DNA of 64,000 bases from Adineta steineri. Its lineage: Eukaryota > Rotifera > Eurotatoria > Adinetida > Adinetidae. A program made the translations under genes and the position numbers. Shown piece after piece: positions 22,601-37,634 of the stretch (positions are counted from its first letter, which is position 1; each line of letters opens with the position of its first letter). The notes beneath the pieces were generated by a model, which made no database searches, was not told the origin of the DNA, and saw nothing but the letters and a program-made list of their open reading frames with translations. The stretch covers positions 313,283 through 377,282 of the forward strand of contig CAJNOI010000015.1 in the NCBI GenBank assembly GCA_905250115.1, in the 5' to 3' direction.

Positions 22601-25600
22601 TTCCAGTTAGAAGATCTATTGTTCAGATATGAATTTGCTGAAAATAAAATAATTTCTTATCTAAAATACAGTATATTTGCGTCAGAGTAGAATATTATTA
22701 ATAGAAGAAATTATGTAAACACAACGTGTAAATAGATATCTAGTGTTTTCCATGGAAGGGTTCACGAATAAAGATAAATAAATAAAATATGGCGATTACG
22801 GTGAAGTTAAGTGTGCTCCAAATTTGAAGTTTACGGATATCTAAGTTTTCGTGAGAAACTCTACCTGAAAACTGTAACCATCTGTTTTCGATTGCTCTAA
22901 TAGATACTCTGAGCTGTACTGAGTCGACTGATGATGCTTAGAAAAAAAAGCACATCGTTACAAGCTACACTTTGTCGAAAAACTTGAAGCTCTTCGATCT
23001 AATATTACTGAGAGAGATACGACAGACCAAAACAAAAGAAAATCTTTCACGTCTATTTGATACTACAATTTATTTTTTAGCCTGAAAAAGCTATTGAAGT
23101 CTATGATGCTGCACTTCGTCAAAATAATCGTGATATAACATTAATGAAAAAAATTGGTGAAGCTTATATAAAAACTCATGCATATAATAAAGCTATAAAA
23201 TACTATGAAGCTATTGTTAAAGCTGAACCACAAAGTGAATTAAGGTAAAAAGAAATAAATTATTTAAAAAAATACTTATATAATTTTATTTTATTTAGAA
23301 TTAATCTTGCTGATCTTTTAAGTAAATTAAATCAAATTGAACAAGCACAAAAAATTCTTGAGCAATTACTTAAAGAAGAAGGTTATTTTTAAAATAAAAT
23401 CTTTTTGTTTTTATAAACGAAATTCTATTATTTTTCAGTACCAAATACAAATTTTCAACATGCTCAACAAGTAACAAAAGCTTATGAAATTATTGCAAAT
23501 ATGCTTGAGCAATCGAAACAATTCGAAGAAACTAAACAATATTTGATTAAAGCAAAAGATAATCAAAAGAAATTACTTAAACGTTTACAACTTGAAGAAG
23601 GAGATGTTCTAAAAGATAATCAAAAATTATATTGCAAGTAAGAATCGTATATCTCATTAGACATAATTAGTTGTTTAATCGATTATAATAAACAAATAGC
23701 AATATCTTCTTTTTGTACATTAATGAGATTTTTCCAAAAGTTTTTCAAATAGATGCATACTATTCCAAATTAATTTTATAGAAGTACGATACTGATGTTC
23801 TACATCAAACAATGCTTTGTCGATTGAATATGTTTATTAAAAATTGATTATTTCTGATATTATGAGCGGAACAAAAGTTCGTTCTCTTTTTTTTTTGTTA
23901 ATTAAAGAATAAATTATGGATATGGTAAGAATGAAGATAATGATGTGAAAAGTGAATACAATACCTTTGTCATGATACTATACTCATTAACATTCTTACT
24001 CGAGCGTTAGATCAATTATTGTATAGTTACTTCTACTTCATCAGAACTTATTACTGTAATGATTGGTTGATGAAATATCATGTCAAGGAGAATGAAGTAT
24101 AATAACTACGGAAATTATAAAAGTCATTCATAGAATTAAGCGTGTGGAACAATTAATAAACTTGAGATATATAGTCCAGTGAGTTCCATTAGATGAAGAT
24201 TATGTCTCACGGAACTATTCATTATTCAGTTACTTTCCAAACATTTAAAAGATTTGCATATTTTACAAAACAATGACCTCACTAATAGATCTATATTTCA
24301 AACCATCATTGACTGAATACAAATTTTGATAAAACCCTTCAGTCGATATAGAAGAGGAGCAGGATGAAAGTTTTTTTATTGTAAAAGATATTCTATAATC
24401 TATATTTTTAAGCATATGTTATCGTTTGGCAACAATGTATTTTGATGAACAAAATTATGAAGCGGCTATTAAAGATTTAAAAGAAGCGAGTGCAATTGAT
24501 GATCGAAATTTAAAAGTTAGTTTGTAATATCAATTCTTTTCTTCCACAAAACAATTTTTCTTCTATTTATTTAGATACAAATGATGTTAGCTAAAGCTTA
24601 TTTAAATTCAGAACAATATGAATTATGTGAACAAATTTGTACTTATATGATTAAAACATTTCCCAATGATAATTCAGTACAAATTGTAAGTTTATTTTTC
24701 ATAAAAAAAAGAGAATTCTTTCTTTCTATTCCAAAACAAAAATTAACTAGATGATGGCAAATCATTTGTTACGTAAAAATGAAATAGAAAAAGCTATACA
24801 ACAATACAAAGATATAATCGAACGAAATCCAAGTAAATTATTACAACAAAATAAAATAAAAAATGAATTTATTTTTTGAACAGATAATTTCGATCCATTT
24901 GTACAAATGACTAAATCACTTTATCGAGCTGGACGTTTGGATGAAATTAGTGATATTTTAGAAAAGACAGAAAAAAATAATTTAAGAGCATACAATGATG
25001 CCGCTTTCAATTTTGCCAAAGGTTTATTATCTTAGTAAGTAAAATTTCGATGAATCTATGCTCATATATAATTCAATTACTAATGAAGAAACATCTTTTG
25101 ACTTTCTCGTATAGTCAAAAACAAAATTTTCATGACATTTATTTGCAGTCATACTATAAAGAGGAAACATGATGACGATCATAATAAATATACTTTCTTT
25201 TGAGATACGATGTATAGATTTTTATCAAATATTGTTGAGACGATGATTCCTTTTAAAAGAATTGCACTTTAAAGTTCATCCTTTGATTTAAAATAATTTA
25301 GTTATTTATGTAAACCAAGTGAAGCTCTATCTTGTTTTAATAAATGTCGTCGTGATAAACAATATGGTCGTCAAGCTGTTTATGCTATGGTTAAAATTGT
25401 TCTTAATCCCGATAATGAAATTATTGCAAATGAGGATGATTGGAAACGAAGAATACATGGGTATATTAAATTATATTTTTCTTTATCAAAACAATATAAA
25501 TTAATTCAATTTTTTTTCAGTGCACGATCTGATGAAGTTAAAACTGCACAAGCAACAGCCTTGAATCTACTTCAAGTTAGTTATGAGAAATAAATTTATT

Positions 25601-27044
25601 TAAGATTAATAATGAATGAATTATTTTTAGAGTATAGGTGCAGGATCGAATGATATTCGATATAAAGTATTAGAAAATTGGTGTTTGGCTTATACAGGTG
25701 AAAAAAGTAGTCTTGAACAAGCAGCTGAAAATCTTGGACAAATTCTTAATGATCATGTAAAGATTTTTGTTTTGTAGATTTTCATTTTTTATGTTTTAAT
25801 TTTTTGTTTCAGAAAGATAATATTGGAGCATTATGTGCTATAAGTGAATGTTTTATTGGATTGAAAAATGTTCAAAAAGCTCGACAATATTTAAAAAAAA
25901 CAACTAAAATTACTTGGAATATGGATGATGCAGATGAACTTGAACAATGTTGGTTAATGCTTGCTATGACTTATGTTCAAGCAACAAAATATGATGAAGC
26001 ACTTGAATTATGTAAAAAAGTGTTACATGTTAATAAGGTTTGAAATATATATATAAATAAGTGATATTCAGTTTGAAAATTTATAGTGTTCAACAAGAGC
26101 TCTGGAAACTTTAGGAATGATGAATGAACAAACTGGAGCACATAATGATGCAGCAGAAAATTACGAGCAAGCATGGAAATATAGTCGAAAAAATCAACCA
26201 TCCATAGGTAAGATTTTGATATATAGAACTGTGCAATACAGTTAATATAAGTTTCGCATTTCTTTATAATATTAAAAGATAAGTGGAGATAAAAATTATA
26301 GTTTAGAATATTTCGATTTCTATCGTAATGACAGAGAGTTTTGAACGCATAATTGAGCAAAGGATCTAGTCAGCCATTCGTTAAAGAACTTGTTGTTCTA
26401 AAAGTATACATGGATCGAAAATAAATATTCAGCATTAGATTTCTTAGATCTATTTAAGATAATCGATTTTATTTTAAGAGTTCACTGCTTATCTCGTAAA
26501 TTATTTATGATCGAAGAAGTGTAAAGTTTAAATCTTCTTTTAATAAGCCAGAAAATCGCATTGGAACATATAAAAACTGTTGTATCGTGTCGTAATTCAT
26601 GCGAAAGTTTCTTAAAAGATAAATGACTACAATCGAATTCTTCTTTCGTATAAAACGATCTCTAGTATTCATAATTTCTTGTTATGTATATTTAATTCTT
26701 TCTGACGATATGATCTTGATCAGAAATTAACATCTATTTATTGATCACTCATGAATCTCTCACGCACAAAATTTTCTTGACAGTATTCTAATCAGATATG
26801 TTTATTAACCTATCTTTCAATAATTTTCATTTCATTAAATAGGTTATAAATTAGCATTCAGTTATCTCAAATCAAAACGGCTTACAGATGCTATTGATAT
26901 CGCACATTTCGTAAGTATTTCTATTATTATTATTATTTACATCAATTCTAAAAATAATATATCATTTAGATTCTTCAACGATATCCAGATAATACACGTG
27001 TTCGAAAAGATATTCTTGAAAAAGCACGTTTAGCACTTAAATAA
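19621..27044 (+). CDS. TTC21B: tetratricopeptide repeat protein 21B / IFT139 (IFT-A subunit)
   Basis: Subunit of intraflagellar transport complex A, needed for retrograde transport and membrane-protein traffic in cilia; expected in a ciliated rotifer. About 20 short exons encode TPR repeats throughout, colinear with vertebrate TTC21B. The start MAEKDLYNL (exon 19621-19647) is followed by SKIFYYFREKYYNQAYVSANEG. Further blocks are LPLGKKYLLCLNPDFILEI, AVPGLLEGLFLLAKVKYLSG (exon near 21730-22578), YLKHRRDKKLYIKTYKELV, and the end YKLAFSYLKSKR...RKDILEKARLALK. Most introns are 50-70 bp. Larger ones, about 500-800 bp, lie at 22579-23080, 23636-24413 and roughly 26210-26840. The open frame running past 22578 into intron is not part of the protein. 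Length is near that of the vertebrate protein (about 1,300 residues). Not every internal splice border was checked. Confidence 0.93.
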
Positions 27045-27150
27045 TTGTTCATTTTGATTTTAAATAAAAGAACATAAATTCATAAAGGTTTATATATATA
27101 TATTTATTTATCTATGCAAAGTATAAGAAACATACATTGACTAAGAATAA
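27045..27150. terminator. 106-bp convergent 3' region of TTC21B and Rac-like gene
   Basis: Only 106 bp separate the stop codons. A plus-strand AATAAA is at 27063-27068 and a minus-strand AATAAA (TTTATT) at 27103-27108, so the two messages probably end within or overlap each other. Confidence 0.5.
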
Positions 27151-28023
27151 TTATGATAGGATACATTGAGATTTTTTTCTTTGTTTCATTTTGGGATATT
27201 TTCCTAAACCAGCTCGAATAGCAATATCAAATACACGTGCTAAATTTTTTTGTGTTAATGCTGAACATTCAATATAAGCAACTGCTCCAATCTCTTGTGC
27301 CATTATTGAACCTTTTTGTGTAATAATTGGAGCTGATTTTCTAGCCTAAAACAAACATATTAAATATAGAAAATGTATAGAAAATATTTTTCTTCATACT
27401 AAAAGTTTGTCAATAGTATGTTTATCATCACGTAAATCTAATTTTGTACCAACAAGAACAACTGGTGTATCGGGATTATTATGTTTGATTTCTGGTGACC
27501 ATTTCGCACGAACATTATCAAATGATGCAGGATTAACAACACTGTAACAAACAAGAAATACATCAGTTTGAGGATATGATAATGGACGAAGACGATCATA
27601 ATCTAAAAAAATTTGTAATAAATTTTATATTTGATTGATTTCAATAATACCTTCTTGTCCGGCCTAACAAAGAAAAAAAAAGAACATGATTAAATACGAA
27701 TAAAAAATGAAACGATTAATTACTGTATCCCATAGACCGAGATTAACTGGTTCATTATCGACCATTATATTAGCTGAATAGTTGTCAAATCTATAGATGA
27801 AAATGATCGATTAATTTTTATCGTAGAATATTATATTCAACTTACACTGTTGGGATATATTCACCCGGACTAATATTTAAATAAGAAACAATAGATCATT
27901 GATATATTATAGTTAGTAATAGAATACTTACAAAGCATTGGTGGTATAGGACATGAGTAGACAAGTTTTACCTACAGCACCATCACCAACAACAACACAT
28001 TTAACATTTCGATAAATACTCAT
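27151..28023 (-). CDS. Rac-like Rho-family small GTPase
   Basis: GTP-binding switch controlling actin, at the plasma membrane after prenylation. Six exons in frame: 28023-27932, 27869-27846, 27790-27724, 27663-27651, 27602-27400 and 27345-27151, for 197 residues. The P-loop is GDGAVGKTC, the effector/switch I region [15 protein letters not shown], switch II DTAGQEDYDRLRP, then TKLD and a SAL base-recognition motif. A polybasic stretch (KQRKKS) precedes the CaaX box CILS; final Ser favours farnesyl over geranylgeranyl, by the general rule. Fit is best to Rac ([29 protein letters not shown]), but the second half is diverged ([17 protein letters not shown]), so it may be a Rac paralogue. Exon 4 is only 13 nt and encodes part of switch II. 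Confidence 0.92.
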
Positions 28024-29233
28024 TTGATAAAATCAGTTGATATAATCTTTTAAACAATTCACACAATTTTTCTCAATTAGAGAAACAAGAATAATGCTTT
28101 TTTTGCAGTTCACACATCAATGCTAAAGAAAAAAAAAAGGGAAAAAAAAGAAGTATATATGTGTGAGAGTATATGTTCGCATTTTATTCTGCTCGTTCTG
28201 TAGTTGTGAGAGAGTTCATCGGTCTATGCCTCGTTCGTCCATCAACGAACACAAGCAAACATACGGTCAAACGAGTAGTGACGACCGATTCCTTTACAGT
28301 AAATTCTACTCACTGTGAATGACTTTTTTTGCGTTCGGGCATGAATATACATCTGTTCTCTTTCTTTTTCTCTCATCCTACGATCCGCCTACTAGAAAAT
28401 GACTCTTTTTGCAACAACTAGAAGAAAGATGAAGCAGATGTTAGAGTACAAACCCCTATGATAATAGATCAAAGCCAATCATCATCTATAATTTCTAATA
28501 AAAGATCACTTAAAAATAAATAAAAGATTTGCAATAAAAACGTATTTCCGTAGTGTGACATCAATTCAGTTCTATGAAAATTCTTTGTAATACAACATCT
28601 TGCATCAATAGAAATTAATCTATTTATTTTTCTAATGAAAATATTTTTGTACAATTTTAATAAACGAACAAAAGATGAATTCTAATTCAATAATATGATG
28701 CAATAAGATTTTTTATTATAATAAAATCAAATATATTTTGAAAAGTATTATTGTATATGCGAAAAAATATTTTTTCATTTTCAATTCTTAGTCTGTGAAT
28801 ATATATTCTGTGATGTGATAGAAAACAATAAAAAGATAAATCGAAATATTTTTTACAATCACATGACGCATTAAAATTATTCATTATGGTGAGAAAAAAT
28901 AAAGATGATATTCTTTTCGTCGACAACTAAATTTCATATTGAATAATTCCAGAGTTTAAAAATATAGTTTTTGAATAAAAATGAACTTATAAAAATATGC
29001 ACTCTGTCATATTTATATCTAAAACATAATATTGAACAATTACTATTCGAGACTATATAATTATTAGATTTATATTATGAAGTTATCGTCTTTTTAAATT
29101 ACTTATATTTGTTCCTATGTCAATATTATCTTAGAATAAATATAGCTTCTCTATTTTATTGAAAATAGTCGTATAAAACGATTTTATCATCAAATAATCT
29201 TATCATTTTTCATCTATTATACGTACGAGAAAC
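28024..29233. other. divergent intergenic region of Rac-like and FN3 genes
   Basis: The first 350 bp upstream of the Rac-like start (about 28140-28400) are visibly richer in G, C and CpG than the surroundings and are the probable Rac-like 5' UTR/promoter. From 28450 to 29233 the DNA is plain AT-rich, with only chance minus-strand frames (28469-28654, 28687-28926). No RNA gene was seen. Confidence 0.45.
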
Positions 29234-30156
29234 ATGCAAAAATATCAGCAACGATTACTTGTTTTCGTTCTATTCATTACAACTACATATGCAGATACAA
29301 AAATCCAATCTTTTGGTCCGCTTAGTGTTGTTAAAAAAACTGGTGATCTATCCAGTGTTTATCCTACTCATATCGAGTTAGTTTATCTTTATTTTTCAAG
29401 TTTATTTAATTCATTTGTACATATAATTCTAGGGTAGGAGCGAAAGTTACAGAATGTTCAAAATCAACATCAACATGTGAATGTAGTGTAAAAACCACTG
29501 GAATAGATGATGATCCAGTACCTTTAACGTTTACAGCAGAAAGCGAGGACTTAGGTTCTGCACAGATTTCGAATCTTCGACCGCTGACAAAATATACATT
29601 TACTTTGACATGTAGTTTTAGTGCTACTGAAACTGAAACTAAGACTGAAACTATTATAACAGATTATGATCGTCCATTACCACCAAAAAATGTCGCAGCA
29701 TCATTAGTTTTCAAAAAGATTATCATTACGTGGCAACATGAAACAACATCGAGCATCCCAATTAATTTTTATAAGATAATATTTGATGGCAAACATACTA
29801 CAAATCTCACGAATGACAGAACTTCATTTGAAATACCTAATGACTATGAATATAATACTAAACATACAATTAATGTTCAAGCTTGTAATATAAACAATCA
29901 AAAACATGCAGTTTGTTCACGTCTAGAAGGAAATGAAGAGAAATTTCAACAAACAGCGCCAACAGATGCTCCAACCACCACTATTGCCGCTACTGCCGGT
30001 CCCACTCCAACAGAAATGACATCACCACCAGCATCAGCAACATCAGCAGCAACAACAACAAGTACTCCTACATCGACAAAATCTATCGGAGTTCATTCTT
30101 ATACAATTTCTATTCCAATAATTATTTTTTCTCTCTTTTTCTTTTTATTAAAGTAA
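29234..30156 (+). CDS. small secreted, probably GPI-anchored fibronectin type III protein
   Basis: Exons 29234-29376 and 29433-30156 (56-bp intron) encode 288 residues. The start is a signal peptide (RLLVFVLFITTTYADT). A first beta-sandwich-like region has a Cys-rich start (ECSKSTSTCECS) and NLRPLTKYTFTLTC, typical of the end of an FN3 domain. A second FN3 domain follows (RPLPPKNVAASLVFKKIIIT W, then FEIPNDYEYNTKHTINVQAC). Next comes a Thr/Pro/Ala-rich, mucin-like stalk of about 45 residues. The last 20 residues are hydrophobic (IPIIIFSLFFFLLK) with almost no cytoplasmic tail, as in GPI-attachment signals; a short tail-less membrane anchor is the alternative. No specific orthologue is recognised. 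A cell-surface adhesion or coat role is inferred from architecture only. Confidence 0.75.
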
Positions 30157-32109
30157 ACTGATAGAAAAATAACTATTGTTAACATTCTGTTAAATTTCCT
30201 TTTTAAATTCACAATAAATATTATTTAACCTTGCGTAAAGAATTGATTGATTAGTTTTATTTAATTTTCTTTCTAAATTGTTGACAACATGGAATTTTTC
30301 GTATATTTTATTGTAGTTATATATAAATAATAAAAGAACTTATCTGAACTCAAAATTGTTTTAAGTATACGTATTCATAAGAAAATAATTTAATTTCGTT
30401 TGTCATTTGTAAGATAAATAATTTCTTCTTTATTCCATTCCTTTATAGATTTAGAAGATATTAGAATCGACTAAAGAAGTTCTTGATAATCAATACTATT
30501 GGACTAGAAATGATTTGAAAACTGTTCTTCATAAATTCTGTGAAAATAATTGTAAAAAAGATATTGATAATATTATACGTTAGAATAGAAGATTTTTAAA
30601 TAAGTTCTGAACATCAATGTTACGAAGTTCAATTATAATCATAATAAACTTTAATGAATTCAAGCATTAGCAGCATTTTCTGATTATATAAGTATTATAA
30701 TATAAAACTTTTCAATTTGCTCACTCAAATAACTGAAATACACACAAAAATAACCATATTCAGATGATTTCAACAATAGATCTTCTATCATCGAATATAC
30801 GATAGAATTTATTGCAGTAAAGTGGGATCCCCGTACTTTCTTCAATAAGATTTTTGTTAGTTGATGAGTATTCGTTGAACTTCAGTCGCTTGTCACAGAA
30901 TAATATGAATGCAGGATACATATGAGAACTGATATGTCGGAATATATCTTATTGTTTTCAAATATGAATGTAGTTATAAAGGGACTTTCGTTATCTATAG
31001 AATATAATGCATTCAAAAATAAAGATCTCACAATAATTCTTCTGAGTTTCAATTTCAGTATGGTTTTTGGATATTTTTTTGAAATTGTAATTAAAACATC
31101 TGCTATCTTTTTCAATCTAGAGACTCTTTGACTATAATCTGTAAAGGGTTCGAACAGCAATAGCGTGATTAGAGCTGTGCAAGGATTGTTATAATATTTT
31201 TTTCAAGAGAGTAACGAAGGCATATCGGATATTCGCCAATTGGTGAAAGTTTGCTGGCAAAATACGGATAAGCCAGTATAGTTAGATGAATACGAATCAT
31301 GTATTGAAAATATTTACATTCCTTCTTATAGAATAATCACAAGTTGCAATATTTTATTTATCTTTTATAGATAACTTCCATTCTATCTTGACAGATTACA
31401 TCAGAAAAATCTTTTTAACAACTTTCCTCCGGTTTATATATTTGATTAAGTCCTCAATAACTATTCATATATATTATCTCATATGAAGATTTCATTTTTA
31501 GCACCAAACGTTTATAAAAATTATAGGATTTCAATTTTTCTTCGTAAACAACTTGAAGCTTAGACGCAACAGTAAATAGAAAATGCAAAACAAAGACGAT
31601 AAGAATAACTTGATTTAATTGATTTTCACTCGATTCATAGAATACTAATGATTATATTACCTTGAAAAATATTAGTAAGTCAAAATTTTTAGATAATGAT
31701 TTGTACTTGCTTGAAGTTAAAATGATATTTGATTCATTCGTTGTATCTTTATCATTGAATTAAGAAAATTAATGAAAGGAAAGCTTTATTTGTTTTTTCT
31801 TTTTGTCTCATCACTTTTAAAAAACAAACCTATAAACTAACGTGATTTGTACAATAGATTTTTGTTTTCTTTGAAAATCTTCAAATCAAACAAACAAGTA
31901 CATAACCATTTTGCATACAATAACAAGTGTACATTTAATAAGTTCGTTATAAAGGTCAATTCTTCAGAAAAGGAAACAAATAAAAGCAAAAAAAAAATGT
32001 CATGATCAACAAGGAAAAAAAAGTACACTTGTGCATTGTTTTAGACAAAAATAAAAGTAAAAGCTACAAACAAATGCATAGCAAATAAAAAAGAACGAAT
32101 GAAAGAAAA
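30157..32109. other. intergenic region between FN3 gene and PP2A B56 gene (convergent)
   Basis: About 1.95 kb, AT-rich, holding the two 3' UTRs. The open frames here (30882-31160 minus, 30922-31131 plus, 31837-32028 minus) are short, overlap each other and have no domain signature. Nothing else was recognised. Confidence 0.5.
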
Positions 32110-34996
<2,887 letters not shown>

Positions 34997-37634
34997 CTTC
35001 TTACATCGATATCTCTAAAATCAAAAATTGAAATATATATTTTATGTTTACATATATCAAACATATTACGAATATAAAACATATCAATTAGGATATAATA
35101 ACATTTCTTTTTCTTAGTTGTCAAGATCTAATCCAATATAAACTAACAATCTAGATGTCGTTGATTTATTTCAAGTTACTTCTTATTCAAACTATTGATG
35201 GGATAATAAATATTAACTATTTCAATGTAGAAATAAATTTATATAATTCAAATTCATTATTTAAATTTTTATTACGGTATGTTATAATTTGAAAAATCGT
35301 TCTGAGACAAAGAAAAAGGAATTCTTGCCTTTCTTATATTGAAGTTTTATTCTTCTTTAAATATATAAAGAATTAATAATCTTTTTTTTATTTATTTCTA
35401 AAATAGAATTAAATCTATATTTGCATCATGATTAAAAAAGTTTTTTTTCTCTTTTTGATTGTATGTCATTCATGCAGTATAGAAATAAATCAACTGTCTT
35501 AGCTTCTCTGACATAGTTTCTAGAATGAAGACGATATGAATAAGAAAGGAATGGCTTTTTTAGTAAATAAATGAAAATATATACCAGAGTTAAGTGATTA
35601 AAAATACTTGTATCATTAAACTAAATTCAGATTTATAAATAAGAATGATATTGAAATTATCAGTAGAATCCTTTGATATATGAGTTATTATTCTTACGTA
35701 CGATACTATGGAAGAAAACGATGACACAGTGAATATTTTCGAAAATAGAAAGTAATTATTCATTGTATAGTTGATTAAGATATCAACTGACTTAAGAAAA
35801 AGAGAAGGTCTATTTTGTTGCAACTATAATAGATTAAAGAGTGTTTCGCGTACTATATTGAATTCTTACGACATATATACTCTTTATTAAATCTTTTGAG
35901 AAGAACAGTAAATTTTTGTTGTTGTATACATATTACTTCTTTCAATATCTATAGTTCATCTATTTCATTACGTATCATTTAGACTTCTTAACAACAACAA
36001 TGCTATAATATAATATGCGATGTAATCAATGATAGATTCTATGTAATAAGTATGTTCTCCCATGAAATATGTTGATAGTGAGTGTCTTAGTCGTGAGAAT
36101 GAACGTGGAATGTACATATGATAACATCATAAATTACAGAATATGTAACTGAAGTTATTCTTCATATTGTAGTTGAATGTAACTTGTATATAAAATATTG
36201 TTGATGAAAGGGATGTGACGATATTTCATGAATGGCCTATCATCTGACTGGTGTATCAGCCAGATTTAGAAGCTTATCTACAAAAGCATTTTAGAGTTAT
36301 TACAGTACACATTGTTTAGATTTTGTACCAAAGAATCTAACTCATATATCATCAAATATTTCAAGTACTTTAAACTGAATACATGATAATGTTAGTTTCG
36401 TGAGAGTTTGTTACAAAAATTATGAGTACTGATGGAAGATTAAAACTTGTGTCCTTAGTAAACAATACGTACATTGTTTACATATGTATTCGTAATTAAT
36501 TATGCATTAATGAAAAAAGCATTTGCATAGATTGATCAAGAAGGTAAACGTTCAGCAAGAAAAACTAATGGATTCTTAAAACAAGTAGATCAATTTTTGG
36601 ATTACAAAATGTTGATAATTTCTTCGATGTCTTTTGAATTGATTAAAGTACTTCTCAACAACAATAGTTTTTAATTAAAAACTAATATTGAATTCCATTG
36701 TCATTGTTACATCTTCCGATCTCTTAATTCTTTTCACCATCAAAGAAGTGTCCTGTGCTTGACATCATGTGAAAAATAATTCACAAGATATTTCATCTAT
36801 GTTAGAAACTCTAGAACAACACTTAATAATAATTAAAAATGACAAATAATGTATAATCTACGACCAAATTATTCAAGCTGAAATTAAATTAATGACATAT
36901 GAATTACTATTATGACATTCTCGAAAAACACCTTCAAGGTTGATAGATTTTTTCCCAACATCTAATTTTATCAATATCATAAATTGTTATGGTTGTATTT
37001 GATAATAACGAGAAACTAATCCAATTCAAGGAGAAATCCTTTATCCTTCACAAAGACAAAAACAATTGGTTTCTTAGACAAACATCATTTCACAAAATAA
37101 GTCTAAAAGGCTTAGAGACACAAATATTCTATTAGAGTTTGTTGATATATTCAATTGATGAAGCTCTTCTTCTTTTGATAATTGCTAAACGCGACATTTA
37201 TAATAAGAGATATACCGTGCACTGTTTTTTTCTTATCTGCATATTTTTATTATCATATTCGTCTATTTCTTTCAATACTGGATGTCAGATCCCAATTTCT
37301 TTTAATTCATTAGAAATTCGTTTTCATTTTATTTAATCAAAGAGAACAAGTAGAAGAAGAAAAAAAAGAAAAGAAATATCTGAATAGAAGAAGAAAAAGA
37401 AAAGAAAAAAATAAATTGTTTTTTTTCAGCTATTTATCTTCATTTCACATGTAATACAAGTACGAACGTAATATATCAACAGATAGACGAACACTGTGTA
37501 GGAAAAGAAAACTTATTTATCGGAATAGAAGTAGAAGAAGAGGATACGATCACAATTGTTTTTATTTTTATTTTAGACAATAAACAAAATCTTGACCATA
37601 GGTCAAAAAGACAAAAAAGAAACAAACGAAACAA
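34997..37634. other. intergenic region between PP2A B56 gene and NUP98
   Basis: About 2.6 kb. It should contain the PP2A B56 5' UTR and promoter and the NUP98 3' UTR. Only short chance open frames are seen (34861-35124, 35590-35823, 37139-37336). Purine-rich (GAA)n-like runs lie at about 37330-37410. I looked for a Nup96 coding region behind NUP98 and saw none. Confidence 0.5.

Noticed and set aside
22579..22690. Extension of the TTC21B frame to a stop at 22690
   Set aside because: Homology breaks exactly at a GTTTGT donor after S-I-M-E and resumes with P-E-K-A-I-E after an AG at 23080; the extension is intron read-through.
28469..28926. Two minus-strand frames (61 and 79 residues)
   Set aside because: Low-complexity AT-driven sequence with no recognised domain in the region between two divergent genes.
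31145..31160. GGGTTCGAACAG, similar to a tRNA B box
   Set aside because: No matching A box or cloverleaf stems around it.
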